Of a stretch of 64,000 nucleotides of DNA, positions 13,520 through 25,700 are shown piece by piece. Origin of the DNA: Dromaius novaehollandiae (taxonomy: Eukaryota; Chordata; Aves; Casuariiformes; Dromaiidae); NCBI RefSeq assembly GCF_036370855.1, contig NC_088102.1, positions 20,999,001 to 21,063,000 of the forward strand. The letters are read 5' to 3'. Positions within the stretch are counted from its first letter, which is position 1. Every line of letters begins with the position of its first letter. Made by a program: the position numbers and the translations under genes. The notes under the pieces were generated by a model. That model saw only the letters and a program-made list of their open reading frames with translations. It had not been told where the DNA came from and did not search any database.

Positions 13520-13750
13520 AGTAATAAAGATGATTAACTACTGGAACAAACTACAAAGGGAAATTATGTTTCCTCTATTGCTTGATATTTACAGATCAAG
13601 ATTACAAGCCTTTTTTGTTTTTCCATTTTACTGTATTCAGCCTGGTCACTGGCTTCAATATTAGCACTATCAGGTGAAATTTTGGTCTGCTTAACTCATG
13701 ATATCTGACTAGATGATCTAATTTTTTTGCAACCACAAACTCTATGAAAA
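13520..13750 (+). mobile_element. Old CR1 LINE fragment (3' end)
   Basis: A more decayed CR1 of the older sauropsid type. Recognisable blocks are GATTAACTACTGGAACAAAC, AAAGGGAAATTATG, CAGATCAAGATTACAAGCC, TCAGGTGAAATTTTGG, the diagnostic GACTAGATGATCTAAT and the end AAACTCTATGA. It is in the same orientation as the other CR1 in this intron. Confidence 0.82.
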
Positions 13751-13830
13751 ATGTATTTCTTGATGTATTGAACATGTTTCTTAAAATTTATTACCTCGCA
13801 TAAAAAAGAAAACCTTTGTAAAAAGAAATC

Positions 13831-13880
13831 AAAATTATATATAATTATATAAAATTATAAAATTATATAAAATTATATAG
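13831..13880. repeat. AT-rich tandem tract (AATTATATAA units)
   Basis: Repeated AAAATTATATA / AATTATATAA units with small variations over about 50 bases. A simple, unstable AT tract directly after the older CR1. Confidence 0.85.
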
Positions 13881-14706
13881 TTAAAAGTAGAGATTGATAA
13901 AAAAATCTTTACACATTGGGTTTTCCTGCTCTCCAGAAATTAAGACTTGATAAATATGCTGGAATACCTTTCCAAAGACATATCTGAGTTCTGAAAACAT
14001 AAGTGTTAGAATTACCTCAGTGTTTCCTTCCAAAGGACTTATTTTAGTTGCTTATAACTTTCACTTTCAAAAATGCATGTGTACAGACAAGACTCAAGAG
14101 AAAAGTTAAGGATCAAAAGCAGGGAGATTTTGTGAAAGATTCCTGTAAAACAGCAGCAATAAGAAAATACTTAAGCCTGCTTTTCATAGATCTATCCTTT
14201 TCATAGCATAAAGTATGGACAGGGATAATGCAAAATATGTATGTGTTCACCTGGAAAATTCAAATTCAAATATAGAATTACATAAGAATAACCATTTCTT
14301 CATATTCCTACTTGAACCGAACCCTTATCCTCCAAGAACTTAAAAAACAAAATTACTGATCAGTCTGAATCCTTTCCCCCTGCCTTCCCATTCAAGTTTC
14401 ATCAGTGCTAAAATAGATTCCTACTGGGTACCTTCTCAGCATACTTTTTTTTTTTTTTTGGTATCAAAGAGACCTGCATTCCAAAACACTCTAATCACCG
14501 GGTTCAGGCTGTACTATCAATATGCTCTGTGGAAAAACCTCTAAACATATGGGTTGAAAAGTTAGTACTGTTAGAAACCAGGCATGTGTAGGAGCAGCTG
14601 TCTTACTTGGCATGGCTTTTGTCAAGTTTTCTGGCACAAACTCCATAACTACAGACTTCTAATGGCCACTGGTATCAATCAACATGCTTGGACTAATTCT
14701 GAACAT

Positions 14707-14738
14707 AGAAGTTTCACATTTCAAGAAGTTTCACATTT
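14707..14738. repeat. Two-copy 17-base-period repeat
   Basis: AGAAGTTTCACATTT occurs at 14707-14721 and again at 14724-14738, separated by CA. A short local duplication. Confidence 0.9.
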
Positions 14739-16054
14739 TAACAACTATTTTAAGTCAATACAGCTGATCTAATACACGAGAACATGTTCACTGCTAGCCC
14801 AGTGGCATGGCAGCTTGCCCACTTTGTTGCCAGCTACGATAACGGGAAAAGAACAGTGGAAACTAAATCCACTTTAAGGACAGATCACATTCAGTTGTCC
14901 AGGGAGAATGCCAACTACAGTATCATGTTTAATTCTTAAACACTAATGACTGATTCATGGCAACAACCCCAAAGGGAAATACTCACCTGCTATTTTAGCA
15001 GTACATGGAGCATATTTTTAGGGGAAATTTTTTAACACTGTCTGCAGGAAATATGTTTTGCAACTCTATGTTGCTGATAAATCTTAGCACTTCAAACCAA
15101 AAATTTACCCACCCTTCCCAAAAATGTTTTTTGCAACAGAGAGGGGAGAAGGAAACCCTAATGGAATGCAGTAAGACAAAGAATACAAAAAGTAAAAAGT
15201 AATAATATGCTTCTGTTGAGGCAATGACAGGCATAGAATTACTGGGCAAATAAAGCTGTAACCTCCCCATGAAGCACTGACTGGATCTCAGTCACACTGT
15301 GGATATTCCCCTGACATTCAGTCTCATTGATGTTGCATCTGTGCCTGGATAAATTATACACCCCAACTCTAGCAAGAAAAAAGAAAGTAACTGGTTTGAA
15401 AATACTCTAAAAATTTTTTTCCTACTTTCTTTTCTCTTGCTGCCTGAGCTATTGGTTGTCATCTCCATATAATCTCTTTTATAAAAGACAGAGGAAGACA
15501 CTGATCAAAGACACTACAAATGATATCTAGCACTGAGCTTTACACCTGAACTTTAATGTTTGGCAGAACTGTTATCACACTACTGAAATCTATAGTTATA
15601 TAGTTATGAAGAACTATAGATACATAGAACTATAGAAAAAAACCCAACAACCCACCACTCTGATTTCAGGTAAGAAAACAGTCCAAATAATTTTCAATTT
15701 CTTTCTAAACACCTGCAATTTATAAGATTTATGCAGATACTATACAAGTGATTAGTACTATACGGAGATCTTAGTCAGATGACAAAACATATCAAGAAAG
15801 CAGATTAGAAAAAAAACATACCTTGACTATGGACAATTATTAATCTTCAAATGATTTTTATTAAGAAAGGATAATCTAAAGTAAATGGTAAAAATGCATA
15901 CAGGAAAATCCTGGACCTACTGCAGTTCAGACAGTTTTGCTATTGACCTTCCTGGACCCACAATTTCAACTATGGTATCTAAAAACCTTATACTCCACAT
16001 TCCAAAATTTGTCTTTTAAAACTGAATTCGCAGGATACATACTTTCAGGTGAAT

Positions 16055-16290
16055 TCACTCCTAATCCTGGCAATGTTCAGATTGGACATCAGGAAAAATC
16101 TTTTTGCCAGGCAGATACTGTGGCTCTGGAACAGGTTACTCAGGTTGCAGAATCTCCATCCCCGGAGTTTTTCAAGCCTTGGGTGACCTGATTTAGTGTT
16201 GGCAAATGTCCTACCTTGAACAAGAGGCTAAAGGAGGAGTAAACGACCTGTAAAGGTCCCTTTTAACCAATATTTCTCTGATTCTATGGA
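16055..16290 (+). mobile_element. CR1 LINE fragment (3' end)
   Basis: The segment reads like the 3' part of a chicken-type CR1: ATTGGACATCAGGAAAAA, then CTCTGGAACAGGTTACTCAG, TCTCCATCCCCGGAG, TTTTTCAAGCCTTGGGTGACC, GTAAAGGTCCC and the terminal GATTCTATGG. It is 5'-truncated, as is usual for CR1, and clearly mutated. Any open frame over it is a relic. It lies antisense within SPATA7 intron 4. Confidence 0.92.
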
Positions 16291-19051
16291 AGAAGGACAC
16301 AAGTTGAGCTTCTGAAACATTAGGACAAATGACAGTGCATACTGACTGAGTTGTTTAAGAGAAATCAGCAGATAGGAACCTCTATGTGGTAGAAAGTACC
16401 TCTTCTGAAATGCTGATAGAGCCAGCTAGCAAACTGTAACTTTCAGCCTTGTGCTTGGCAAGTGCTGAGAGTCCTAAACTCCAGTGAAATCAAATGTTGA
16501 GATATTCTCTCCCTCTTCCAGAAAAAAAAATGGGACTGTGTCTCCTACTGCAAGAATAATAAATAGTTGTAGCATTTTATGCAGACAATAATTGGGAACA
16601 TTTTTCAACATGGCAAAATATAAAAACTATGTGGGTGAATATTCTGATAAAAAGATATTGCTTACATAAGTTTATTACTTTGCTTTCTGTTTTTCACTCA
16701 ACCTTTCACTAGAGAACATGAAGAACTTCACAAAACAAAACCTGAAGACTGGGGCAGAGACATGATACTACCTTGAGAATCTACTTGGAGGAAAAAATAC
16801 AACATTGCTTATTGCTTTTATTAAACAGATATTTAAAAATGGCAAATTCATTGTCAGCTTACAATTGCGTAATTTCTCTCAATGAGAAATATCAAGCAAA
16901 CACACCATATGTTAGAATTGAGCTAAAACTACAGATAAAAAGCTCTAAACACATTGAATATTCAACTTTGAGAGACTGAGAAATAACTGTAACATTTGTT
17001 CAAAATTAATCCTGCGCTACTAACTAGGATCCCAGTCCTTGAGCTATAATGCTCAACTTCACTTTATAATCAGGCCCTATTTTGGGAGTATGATAAAATT
17101 CAATTAACTAACTATTATCACTTCCAGATATTAGGCTCAAATAACAATAAATATTTTGAAATACTGAGGGATTTTTTTCTAATCAAAGGCTTTATTTTTT
17201 TTTCTAGCTTTAAGTTGTTTTCCTTTGTAAACTGGAAACATCTTCTTCCAGGGCTGTGTTGGTTATATGCATGTTTTAATAAAACAAAACACGGCATCAG
17301 CTTTTTCCATCCAGTTTGAAAATAGGTGAAAGAGCAATTTAGTGAGGATGTAGTGTACCAATTTTATCAAACAGATGGGCAAAAACAAAAGCAGTAACAA
17401 AGGTGAAATGTTTCCATCAACACCCTGTATAGGAGATTAATGTTCCATCTGAGACCAGAATTACATAGTCAGACACTCATTTGAGTAAGATGAACTGAAA
17501 GAGAAACATATTGAACTAGGGCTTGCTATCTGAAATGGAAATTTCCTCACTATAGAGCACACCTGCTAGTGTCATGACAATTATCTGCTAAAGTTAAGGT
17601 ACTGTCGCTGCCTCCCAAAATGAACCTATTACTCAGGGAAACTCATTTTGGTGTGAAACACAACCTCTCAGCTCAGGAGCTTTTTCTCTGTAAAGACAGC
17701 AGACCGTAAGACAAATGGGCATTTGCTGATGTTGAGAAAGACCCAAAGGCTGAAAAGCTATGCAAGAATAATTGTTAGGGAATCTGGGAAAGAGTCTAGC
17801 AGATGCAGAAAGAAAAACTACAAGAGGGTTTTTTTTAGGCAAACATTTAGGTGTAAATGTCCTTCATGCACCAGCCTCATGCTTTCCCGCTTGTTTCAAA
17901 GGAACTCTTGGTAGAGCTGGAGCATGGAAAGGAAGAATTTCTTAGAAGACTCTGCAGAACAGCTGATCTTAAATTCCTACTGCAGTCTGGATATCCTTGC
18001 AATACTGCCCCAACTTGTGTTGTGCCTTTTGAAGCAAGAGAAGACATACCCATACATAGCCATGACACCTTTTGTGATCCAGGTGCAGCTTGTTGCCTAA
18101 TTCACTCTCAGCCCATTGTGCAGAAATATTGAAAAAATGAAATCAAGCCATTCTGCTGAAAGGATGAGTGATTCCCTGCAACAGCTCTAGTTATTCTTGT
18201 CATTTCACAAGGCAGTATCACTCTGGCTTGCCTAGCTTTGAGACTAACCATAAAGTACACTGTACTCAGAAGAAAACAGTATTTTATCTTTCCATCCTAA
18301 ATGAATATTTTTTTCCAGAATCTCAGGGCTTGTAACTAATTATATAGATGGGGATTTAGAGAAAAAGACATCAAATAACAGAGATATTTTGTTATTTTAA
18401 TAAACAACTGTTATTTATCCCCTTTGACTAATCTATTTCATTTAGTATTCTTTTAGTCAGTGATTTGACAGTATTGCTTTTCAGCTAACACCATAAAGAA
18501 AGCTACAGTTCTGATACTTTTACACAATAATAAGCAATGAGGCAACTCTCAGAAACAGTAACTGCAGTTTAATCCAGGCTGTTTGGCTGTATGCTTGTGA
18601 TTAGCTATGTTTTTTCGCGAAATGAAACAATAAGTCTCAGACCAGGTCCACAAGAGCCAAATTCTCCCAGTTCCTCCTAAACTCACACTATTTAGCTCTC
18701 TTCTTGAAAGTTCAGTTTCATGACATATCGTGAGAAAGGACAGAGAAAACACTGAAAGTCTCCTCTTCTGCTCCATTAACTAAGTGAATGAAAAGGATCC
18801 TAAGCAAAGTTAATTGTAATCCTAAGCACAATTAATCACTGACAGGCTACGTACATCTCACTAGCATAACATTCACTCCAGATTCTTAAAAATAGGTGCA
18901 GCAGGATGAAAAAAAGCTGAAGAAACAAGCAGATGCACATATGCTTGACTAAGAATCATATTCTGCTGTTACCCTTCTATTTCTCTTGCTCTTTTATTTT
19001 AAACTAGTTTTACAGAAGCTTTTTCAGAATTAACATATCACAAATACTTAC

Positions 19052-19099
19052 ATTTGATGCTGGTCAACCTACTTCTGGGCACTGAACAGTCTACAGCTG
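19052..19099 (-). CDS. SPATA7: SPATA7 coding exon 4 (48 bases, tandem acceptor)
   Basis: A small exon on the minus strand between the acceptor CATATTTTCAG and the donor ATCAAAT|GTAAGTATT. It encodes A-AVDCSVPRSRLTSIK plus one base, matching human AAVDCSIPVSVSTSIK in position; I infer the human exon is also 48 bases. The acceptor is a tandem CAGCAG: the upstream AG gives two alanines as in human, while the downstream AG would remove one alanine without breaking the frame. The final T joins the next exon to make Phe or Tyr. Without the phase and the flanking exons this exon would be hard to recognise alone; with them it is secure. Confidence 0.93.
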
Positions 19100-21601
19100 C
19101 TGAAAATATGAAAAAGAATAAATGTGAGTGATTCAGCATTGATTTATTTATACATATTTGTGATAGTTAGAACAAAATGACAATAAAACAACACTGAACA
19201 AAGACTAATTAGAACACAAGATTTTCTATATTTTAAAATATGCTAGCTATGTACTGTGCATTTAAAGTATTAGATTGATATTAATATAGCCAGATAATTT
19301 TAGAGATACACACAGACATAAAGGCAAAATATAATAAGAAATGTTTGAAGGAAGAATTGCTACTTAAATGAAGATTCCCTATAAAAGATTTCTACACGTT
19401 TTTATCTTTGAGAAATATAATTTAACTGCTGACTGCATTTAGCTGCATACCTCAAGATACTGAGCATGTTATATGGTAGAGAAACAACAGAATGTCTGTT
19501 CTAAGCACGGGCTTTGGCAGAATCAAAAGTCCCAGTGCACCTCTCTCTTTAAAGCAGGCTTTAGGAAGGGAAGGTATGATGTAGAGAATCAGCACGACCA
19601 TCTCCAAAACCCTTTCTCTGAAAATAACTAGAAACGGACCATAAAATGTTGTGGGAAGCATTAAAAAAACATTTATCTCATATCCTGCAAACTTTTATGC
19701 ATTTAATTTAAACACTTGGGATATCCTGTCAAGCCCTAGCATTAATATTTCTAGAACTGAAATCCCCATGACCAGTTTGTGCCATGAAGAGTGAAATCAG
19801 GCTGTGAATTGTTAAGTGAACAACACTAAAAACTATCTACAGATGTTTCTTAGTACTGTGCATGATATTAACTTTCTAAACACAGTACTTAATGATCCAT
19901 ATATAACCTTAAAAATTAATTTTGACTATAATAAAGTTTGTTTTCAGTTCTAGCACTGCCAATGGGGAACTATCAGTCCATAGAGGAATAACCGCACATT
20001 TCTAAATCTGAATAAATTTTGGGCATGGTCTTGCCATAATTAAGAAATATACAAAGTTTTCTATTAAATTTATTTTTTTACAAAGGGATTACAATTAAAA
20101 ACAAAATTGTTTTAGGCACAGACAGTAGCTGACAGGTATTTTAAGCTGCACATCTATACTGAGACCTGATTTGCCATTTCCTTTTCTATGCAAAAAAACC
20201 CACTGCTATGTAGCCAGCACTGCCAATCTCCTCAAATCATACTTGTTTTAGGCCACTGTGGTATATATATAACACACAAAAATACAGACCTTTAATGACC
20301 ACAGAAATTAGAAGTGCTGCTTGATCCTATAGCCACATTTAACTGTGAATACTGGAATCTCACAATAGCAGAAGAGAACAAGTTGAAACTTCTTTTAATG
20401 TCATTCTGTAGTTACTTGGAGGCTAATCAAGGCAAGAAATTGTGAAACAACAGCTCCTTAGATGCAATGTTATTACCCTAAGTTTTTAACTAGCTTCAAC
20501 TCACATATTAGAAATACATTACTGATGGTGCCCATGCCAAACCTGCAGTACTGATTCTCCCGGCAAATTAAGAAAAATAAAGCTGAAAATAGCATCTACA
20601 AACTGGGAGTAGTCATTCATTTTAACATGCATCCTCTGAAGTCAAATAAAGAACATTGTTTACATTATTTTCTTAGTTTAATTCCAAATATACCGAGTTC
20701 TAGTGATTATTAATAACCGAAGATTTATGTCTTGTTATCCTACTGTGATAAATACAAATCGGTGAGGCAAGAGAGAGAATGAAATCTTGAATTGTTAGCT
20801 CCTAAAGACCAATAGCAATACTATGGAAAGGCAAAGGTTGACTACCTTCCGATTATAAGGCCAATTTTACAACATGCATGAATCCTTACTTTACCCTAAA
20901 CAAAAATGATCTCCCTGAGATCTCTCATGTGTGTTTATTTCTTTGTCAGGGGAACACTAAGTTTTATTGAACCTTAGGCTCTTAAGTTCCAGATTTTGTA
21001 ATACTTGTCTTTTGATAAATATAAGTACCTTCTAACAATAAAATATGCACAAAGAATAACATACACTTTTAGTGCTGAATAATACAAATCAGTAATAAGC
21101 TTTTTTCATTTACAAACACATGAGGCAATTTTCAAAGTCCTCAACACTCACTAATGCCATTGATTGCAATATGAACCAATGATCATGAACATCTTTGAAA
21201 TAAAATCAAAACACTAGTCTGAGTTTAACTGACAATGTTCTGCATTTATTCCTAAGATAAATTCTGTATGCTTGCTATCACCACTATCTGCAACATTTTT
21301 ATCTCAGCATATTATTTCATAGTAGTGCTACAGCCGAATGAAGAGAATGCAGCACAAAGTACCTGGAAATTAACGTAGCAACTCTGGCAGCATTTAAAAA
21401 ATTTATACAAAATTTTCGAACCCAAGAATACAAAAGGTATTATTAAGTAGCAGCTATACCTCCTTGCTGATATCAATCTGTGTACAAACCATCAAAAAAA
21501 ACTAAGCATTCTACAATCCAATCATTCCCTCTTGATAGGAGCCTATTCTGAAAGAATGAGCTAAATCTCAGAGTAAAAGGTTCATACAGGTGCATTATTA
21601 C
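19100..21601 (-). other. SPATA7: SPATA7 intron 3
   Basis: A 2.5-kb AT-rich intron between exons 3 and 4. I see no repeat, RNA gene or long open frame in it. Confidence 0.85.
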
Positions 21602-21694
21602 CTTTGGCTGAAAGGATTTTGTTATAATGAAACATCAGGTGATCTCTGATCAGGTACTGGTTAGTTAGACTCTGTGAGGAATCAATGCAGAAAG
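21602..21694 (-). CDS. SPATA7: SPATA7 coding exon 3
   Basis: A 93-base exon on the minus strand, acceptor ATTTTGTAG|CTTTC and donor CAAAG|GTAATAATG. After the codon shared with exon 2 it reads FCIDSSQSLTNQYL, then IRDHLMFHYNKILSAK, and leaves one base. Human SPATA7 has FCTDSS at the start and HMAIHYNKILSAK at the end, so both ends are conserved while the middle differs and is one codon shorter. The intron to exon 2 is only about 0.95 kb. No domain is assigned to this region; it belongs to the conserved N-terminal part of the protein. Confidence 0.95.
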
Positions 21695-22646
21695 CTACAA
21701 AATTAAAACATATTTGAACATTATAAAGACAGGTATAACAATGCCAAAATTTTAAACAGTTATTAATTGCAATTCAAACCCAAAGTCAGTATTTCCAATA
21801 GCAGCTGGACAGATGTCAATTACTATCAGAAAATGAAAGCCAAAAAACCCTGAAAATGATCTCACTCGTAAGTTTTATCCTGCCAGCATTAAATACGACA
21901 AGTACCAAGACGAAACTTTGCTTTCCTAAGAGCCAGTTCCAACATCACGCTTCTGAAAGACTTTGACACATGCTTTCATTCCAGCATGTCACCTCTTCCT
22001 GCTCCCACTGGTTTAAATCTAGCTTTAGTTCCTGGCCACTTTCCTTCTGCCCATGCAAACTCACTGTCCAGCTCTGAAGAAGTCACTGTGTCCTTAAGTT
22101 CTTTGTTCAATAGGAGTCATTTTTCTTTCTCAGCTAGTATCGCATGAAATCATCTTATCTTTTTTTTTTTTCCACTAAGCCATTAACTCACAATAAATAT
22201 TTAAGGAGTAGCTGAAGTTGGACCATGGAAATGTTAGTATGGAAACTTCCTGTTTCTCCACTCTACACTCTTCCAAAAAATGTGTCTGAGATGACATTAT
22301 GGTACATAAACATATACTAGCCCCTTTCAACTACTGACTATAAAGCTATATGTTTAATTAGAGGGCTTTTTTAAAAGCACTAACTTCATATATTCCAGGT
22401 AATATATAAATATATTTATGTGTCACATATATCTTGCTAACTATTTCTAGCTGGCCAAACAGTTAAGACAGAAAACTCGTTCCTCAAAAGTCATTTCAGT
22501 AAAGCATACTAAATGTACGTACTACTAAACTTCAGCAATTGAGATCAATGCAAAGATTATTATTATATAAACATGTTTATTCATAAAATGAATTCACACA
22601 AAAGCAACCATGTCAACCTTCTTATGAAAGCATGTGTGTTACTTAC
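21695..22646 (-). other. SPATA7: SPATA7 intron 2
   Basis: A short intron of 952 bases, AT-rich, with a pyrimidine stretch on the plus strand near 22160. Nothing else is recognised. Confidence 0.85.
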
Positions 22647-22727
22647 CATTACTCTTAGTACTTAAGTGTCCTTTAAATGGACTTGCTGGACCACATCTGG
22701 GAATGACAACAGCTGGGTGTTCACTCA
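22647..22727 (-). CDS. SPATA7: SPATA7 coding exon 2
   Basis: An 81-base exon on the minus strand with a pyrimidine-rich acceptor ending TTGTTCAAG and a near-perfect donor AATG|GTAAGTAAC. It encodes SEHPAVVIPRCGPASPFKGH followed by LSTKSN. The core PRxGPxxxFKGHLSTKSN is what I recall of human SPATA7 residues 14-31, which identifies the gene. It enters with two bases completing Val and leaves with one base (G), which exon 3 completes to Ala as in human (N-A-F-C). It is slightly longer than the human exon (76 bases), the extra residues lying at its start. Confidence is high because motif, splice sites and phase all agree. Confidence 0.95.
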
Positions 22728-25700
22728 CTTGAACAAAATGTCAGAGAATTAGAAAAGAGAAAAACATATATTTTGACAGACAAGATAAAGCAGAGAATCT
22801 TTCCCCATAGAACTCATGAATGATTGCAGAGGACCTTTTCAGTAGAAAAATAAACATATTTAAATGTTATACTATTACTAAAATATAACACTGTAGTTAT
22901 ATAACTTGATCTGAATGCCAAATTATGACTGTAGTATGTTCATTGGTTCGTGGAATTATCAGCACAACAGACCATTAGATCACTTCAGGCTGAATTTTAC
23001 ATTGGCCATTACATTGCACATAGATATAGCCTAAGTTTTGTACCTAAAGCCTCATTTGTTTTCAAGTTTTATTGATAGAATTTTATCATTATGGCAAATG
23101 ATGAATGTAAAAAATATTCTCTATTTAGATAATGATTGTGGTTAGTATTACATTAAAATTTGAGGTTAATATTTTGAAAGAAATGAATTATCTTTGTGTG
23201 AAAAACCATACAATCAATGAGAACAGTCTATTTCAAAAATCTACTGCTGTTAATGTAAGAAGAATTTGCTTTGCTATTCAACAACTCTACAGACAAGTGT
23301 AGGTGCTGACAAAACTTAATTAAATATCTAGCTGTTCTGAGAAATAAAAGACTAGGAATTAGAGGCTCCACATTTCCTCCCTGAAAGTAAATCCTGCTGT
23401 GTCAGGCTCACAACCACTGTCTGTTTTGCAACCTATGATCTAAAAATCTCCACCCAATTCAATTAAGATTCTGCACAGTGTTCAGAACAAATTTTAGAAC
23501 ATAAGATATATATTTGTATTACTAGTATTACTACAGCCGTGCCAAAGACAAGCGGGCTCCTGCCACACACATTAAAAAGCTCCTTAATTCCTCTTCCTCC
23601 CTTTCATGGCCTCTTACCTCCTGCATGCCCAGCACCTGGTTTTCCATGTTCCTTCCCATTTCCCACTGTTACATTCTGACTGATATAGTATTATTGTAAC
23701 TATGTATGTAACATGGTGTCAGACTCCTAATTAACAGAGATTGCAGCAAAATAAATTATTCCTTTAATAATGTTTTAACCTCATTTCCCCAAAGGCCTTA
23801 AAAAAGACCTCTACTGATTGTACTAAATATCAAGTGACTAAGATTAATTAGGGAAACATGAGGTCATAGCTTGTTTAAAACTTAAGGATCTTTAGAAAAT
23901 AAATAAAATGAAAATCAGTAGCATACATGAAAGTTTTCAGAGCATTCTCTTGAGGACCCTGTTGCCAAATGACACTACATGTGGATCAATAAACTCAATC
24001 CCTATTCTTATGAAGCACGGCAAATTATCAAGGTGATCTTGAATTAGCATGAGGATTTCACATTTAGAAAAGCCAACCTTTATATAGCATGGGCTTGGGA
24101 GGCTTAAGTACAGTCGAGCCAGTATCTGCAATAATAGTGCTCTCACTACTCTTTGCTGTGAGTGTTCCAGACCAGGAGCAGGAAAGGGATAAGAAAAAAA
24201 TGAAGAAAAATGACATGTAATTTTTTTTAATCCCATCCTACATTTTTTTAAATCTTTTTGCTATTTTCTTTGTTCTTCAAAGCCAAAGGACAACATTCCT
24301 ACTCCTGAATACCAATTTGAAATAGCTCATTTTAAATTCCCCTTCTGGTACAATTCTTCCTAATCTCTATTTGTGATTTAAACATACATAGGGATGAACA
24401 GTACTAAATTGACTTATAAAAAAATTAAAATGCCAAACATCCAATAACAATTTACTAAGTTTAGAATAACTGTCTTCACAGTGATTGCAAACATATCAAT
24501 AATCGCTTTCTTGTTTAAATATTATATTTCTCTACCATTAGCTATTACGTTTGAGCGGTATTCATGATCTAACTGGCTATTCACACTGAAAAGCACAACT
24601 TCCTGAGGTTAGACTGCTCACCTGTTTAAAGAATCTAAGTCTTTGGGAGGACTTAGATCTCAGATCATAAACATTTTAGGTCTTCCTAACAATGAAAACG
24701 CTGTAGAAGCCCCTGTAAAAGCCAGAAATCTAGACTATAGCAGACATAAAAATCAGAGGGTTGCATTCAGCATTGCTCAAAATCATCACAATTTTCTAGC
24801 ATTTTCTGTATTTCAGATCTGAGTTACAAGTCCAGGAGACACATGTGATACAAATCCATAAAGCCATAAGACTACGTCTAATTTTTATATGATAGAATCA
24901 CAGAGGGATAAGTACGGGCATTTTAAAAATGCACAGAGATATTCTTATAACTACAGCTGATTCTCTTCAGGTAAGCTAAACGCCTTTAGCCTGATTTAAA
25001 GATGATCAAAGATGCTCAGAAACCTGCTGCTCTTACTGTCTTCAGCTGGGGATACATCTGTGCAAAACTGCTGAAAAATTAGGTGATTTTGAAATGTTTC
25101 TTTTCTATGTATCACCAGCAGATGGCACATGGATAAACTGTATCAAACGAACTATTGCATGTTATTCTCTTAGCCCTTTACTACAGATTTACATCAGACT
25201 TCAAAATAAAAGAAAAGCCAACCCTCTCTCCTGCCAACATCTTGCATCATCATTTGATTTCTTAGGATCCCAGGCTGTTTTCGTGTAGATGTTCCATCAA
25301 TTTTACTGTTTCTACACAAAATCCAACTTATACTATCCTCCCTAAATCTGAAATGTACCACAGCTTTTTATACTGTCACACATTTACAACAAAGATAGAA
25401 GTTGCTAACGTCAGAGGAGAACCTGGAGGATTTCGTATGTGGGGGATATGTGATGTGTTTTACTGTTTGTTCAAAATGTTTGAATTGAGATATAAAGTGT
25501 TAACATTTGAATGGTGATCCTCAAATTTCAGAGCGGGTAGCCCAGTTGAACAACCAGAGAGTTCACATGTTTCACAAATATAATTTCAGGCTGTCTGCTG
25601 ACTTGAGCAGGCATCTGTTTAGTTTCAGTTTGTATGTTCAAAGTTATTTGCACAGCAGCAAAAAACTAGACTTAAATTGAAGGCTTAGATAAGGTGAACA

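Larger units (their letters stand above)
8357..19051 (-). other. SPATA7: SPATA7 intron 4
   Basis: A 10.7-kb AT-rich intron. It contains two CR1 relics (13520-13750 and 16055-16290), a 13-base inverted repeat at 8516-8542, an AT-rich tandem tract at 13831-13880, a 17-base-period duplication at 14707-14738, and a minus-strand open frame at 12319-12747. I see no RNA gene and no further SPATA7 exon. Confidence 0.8.

Noticed and set aside
14995-15050. Minus-strand segment with acceptor TTTCCTGCAG and donor AGCAG|GTGAGT in SPATA7 intron 4
   Set aside because: All three frames contain a stop within about 55 bases and exons 4 and 5 already join in phase. At most a cryptic or poison exon.
17857-18132. 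91-codon plus-strand open frame in SPATA7 intron 4
   Set aside because: The peptide matches no family I know, another frame on the opposite strand is equally open, and it has no splice or promoter context.
24885-24920. GATAGAATCACAGAGGGATAAG as a reversed CR1 end
   Set aside because: Only about 20 bases resemble the CR1 terminus and the following sequence does not continue the match.
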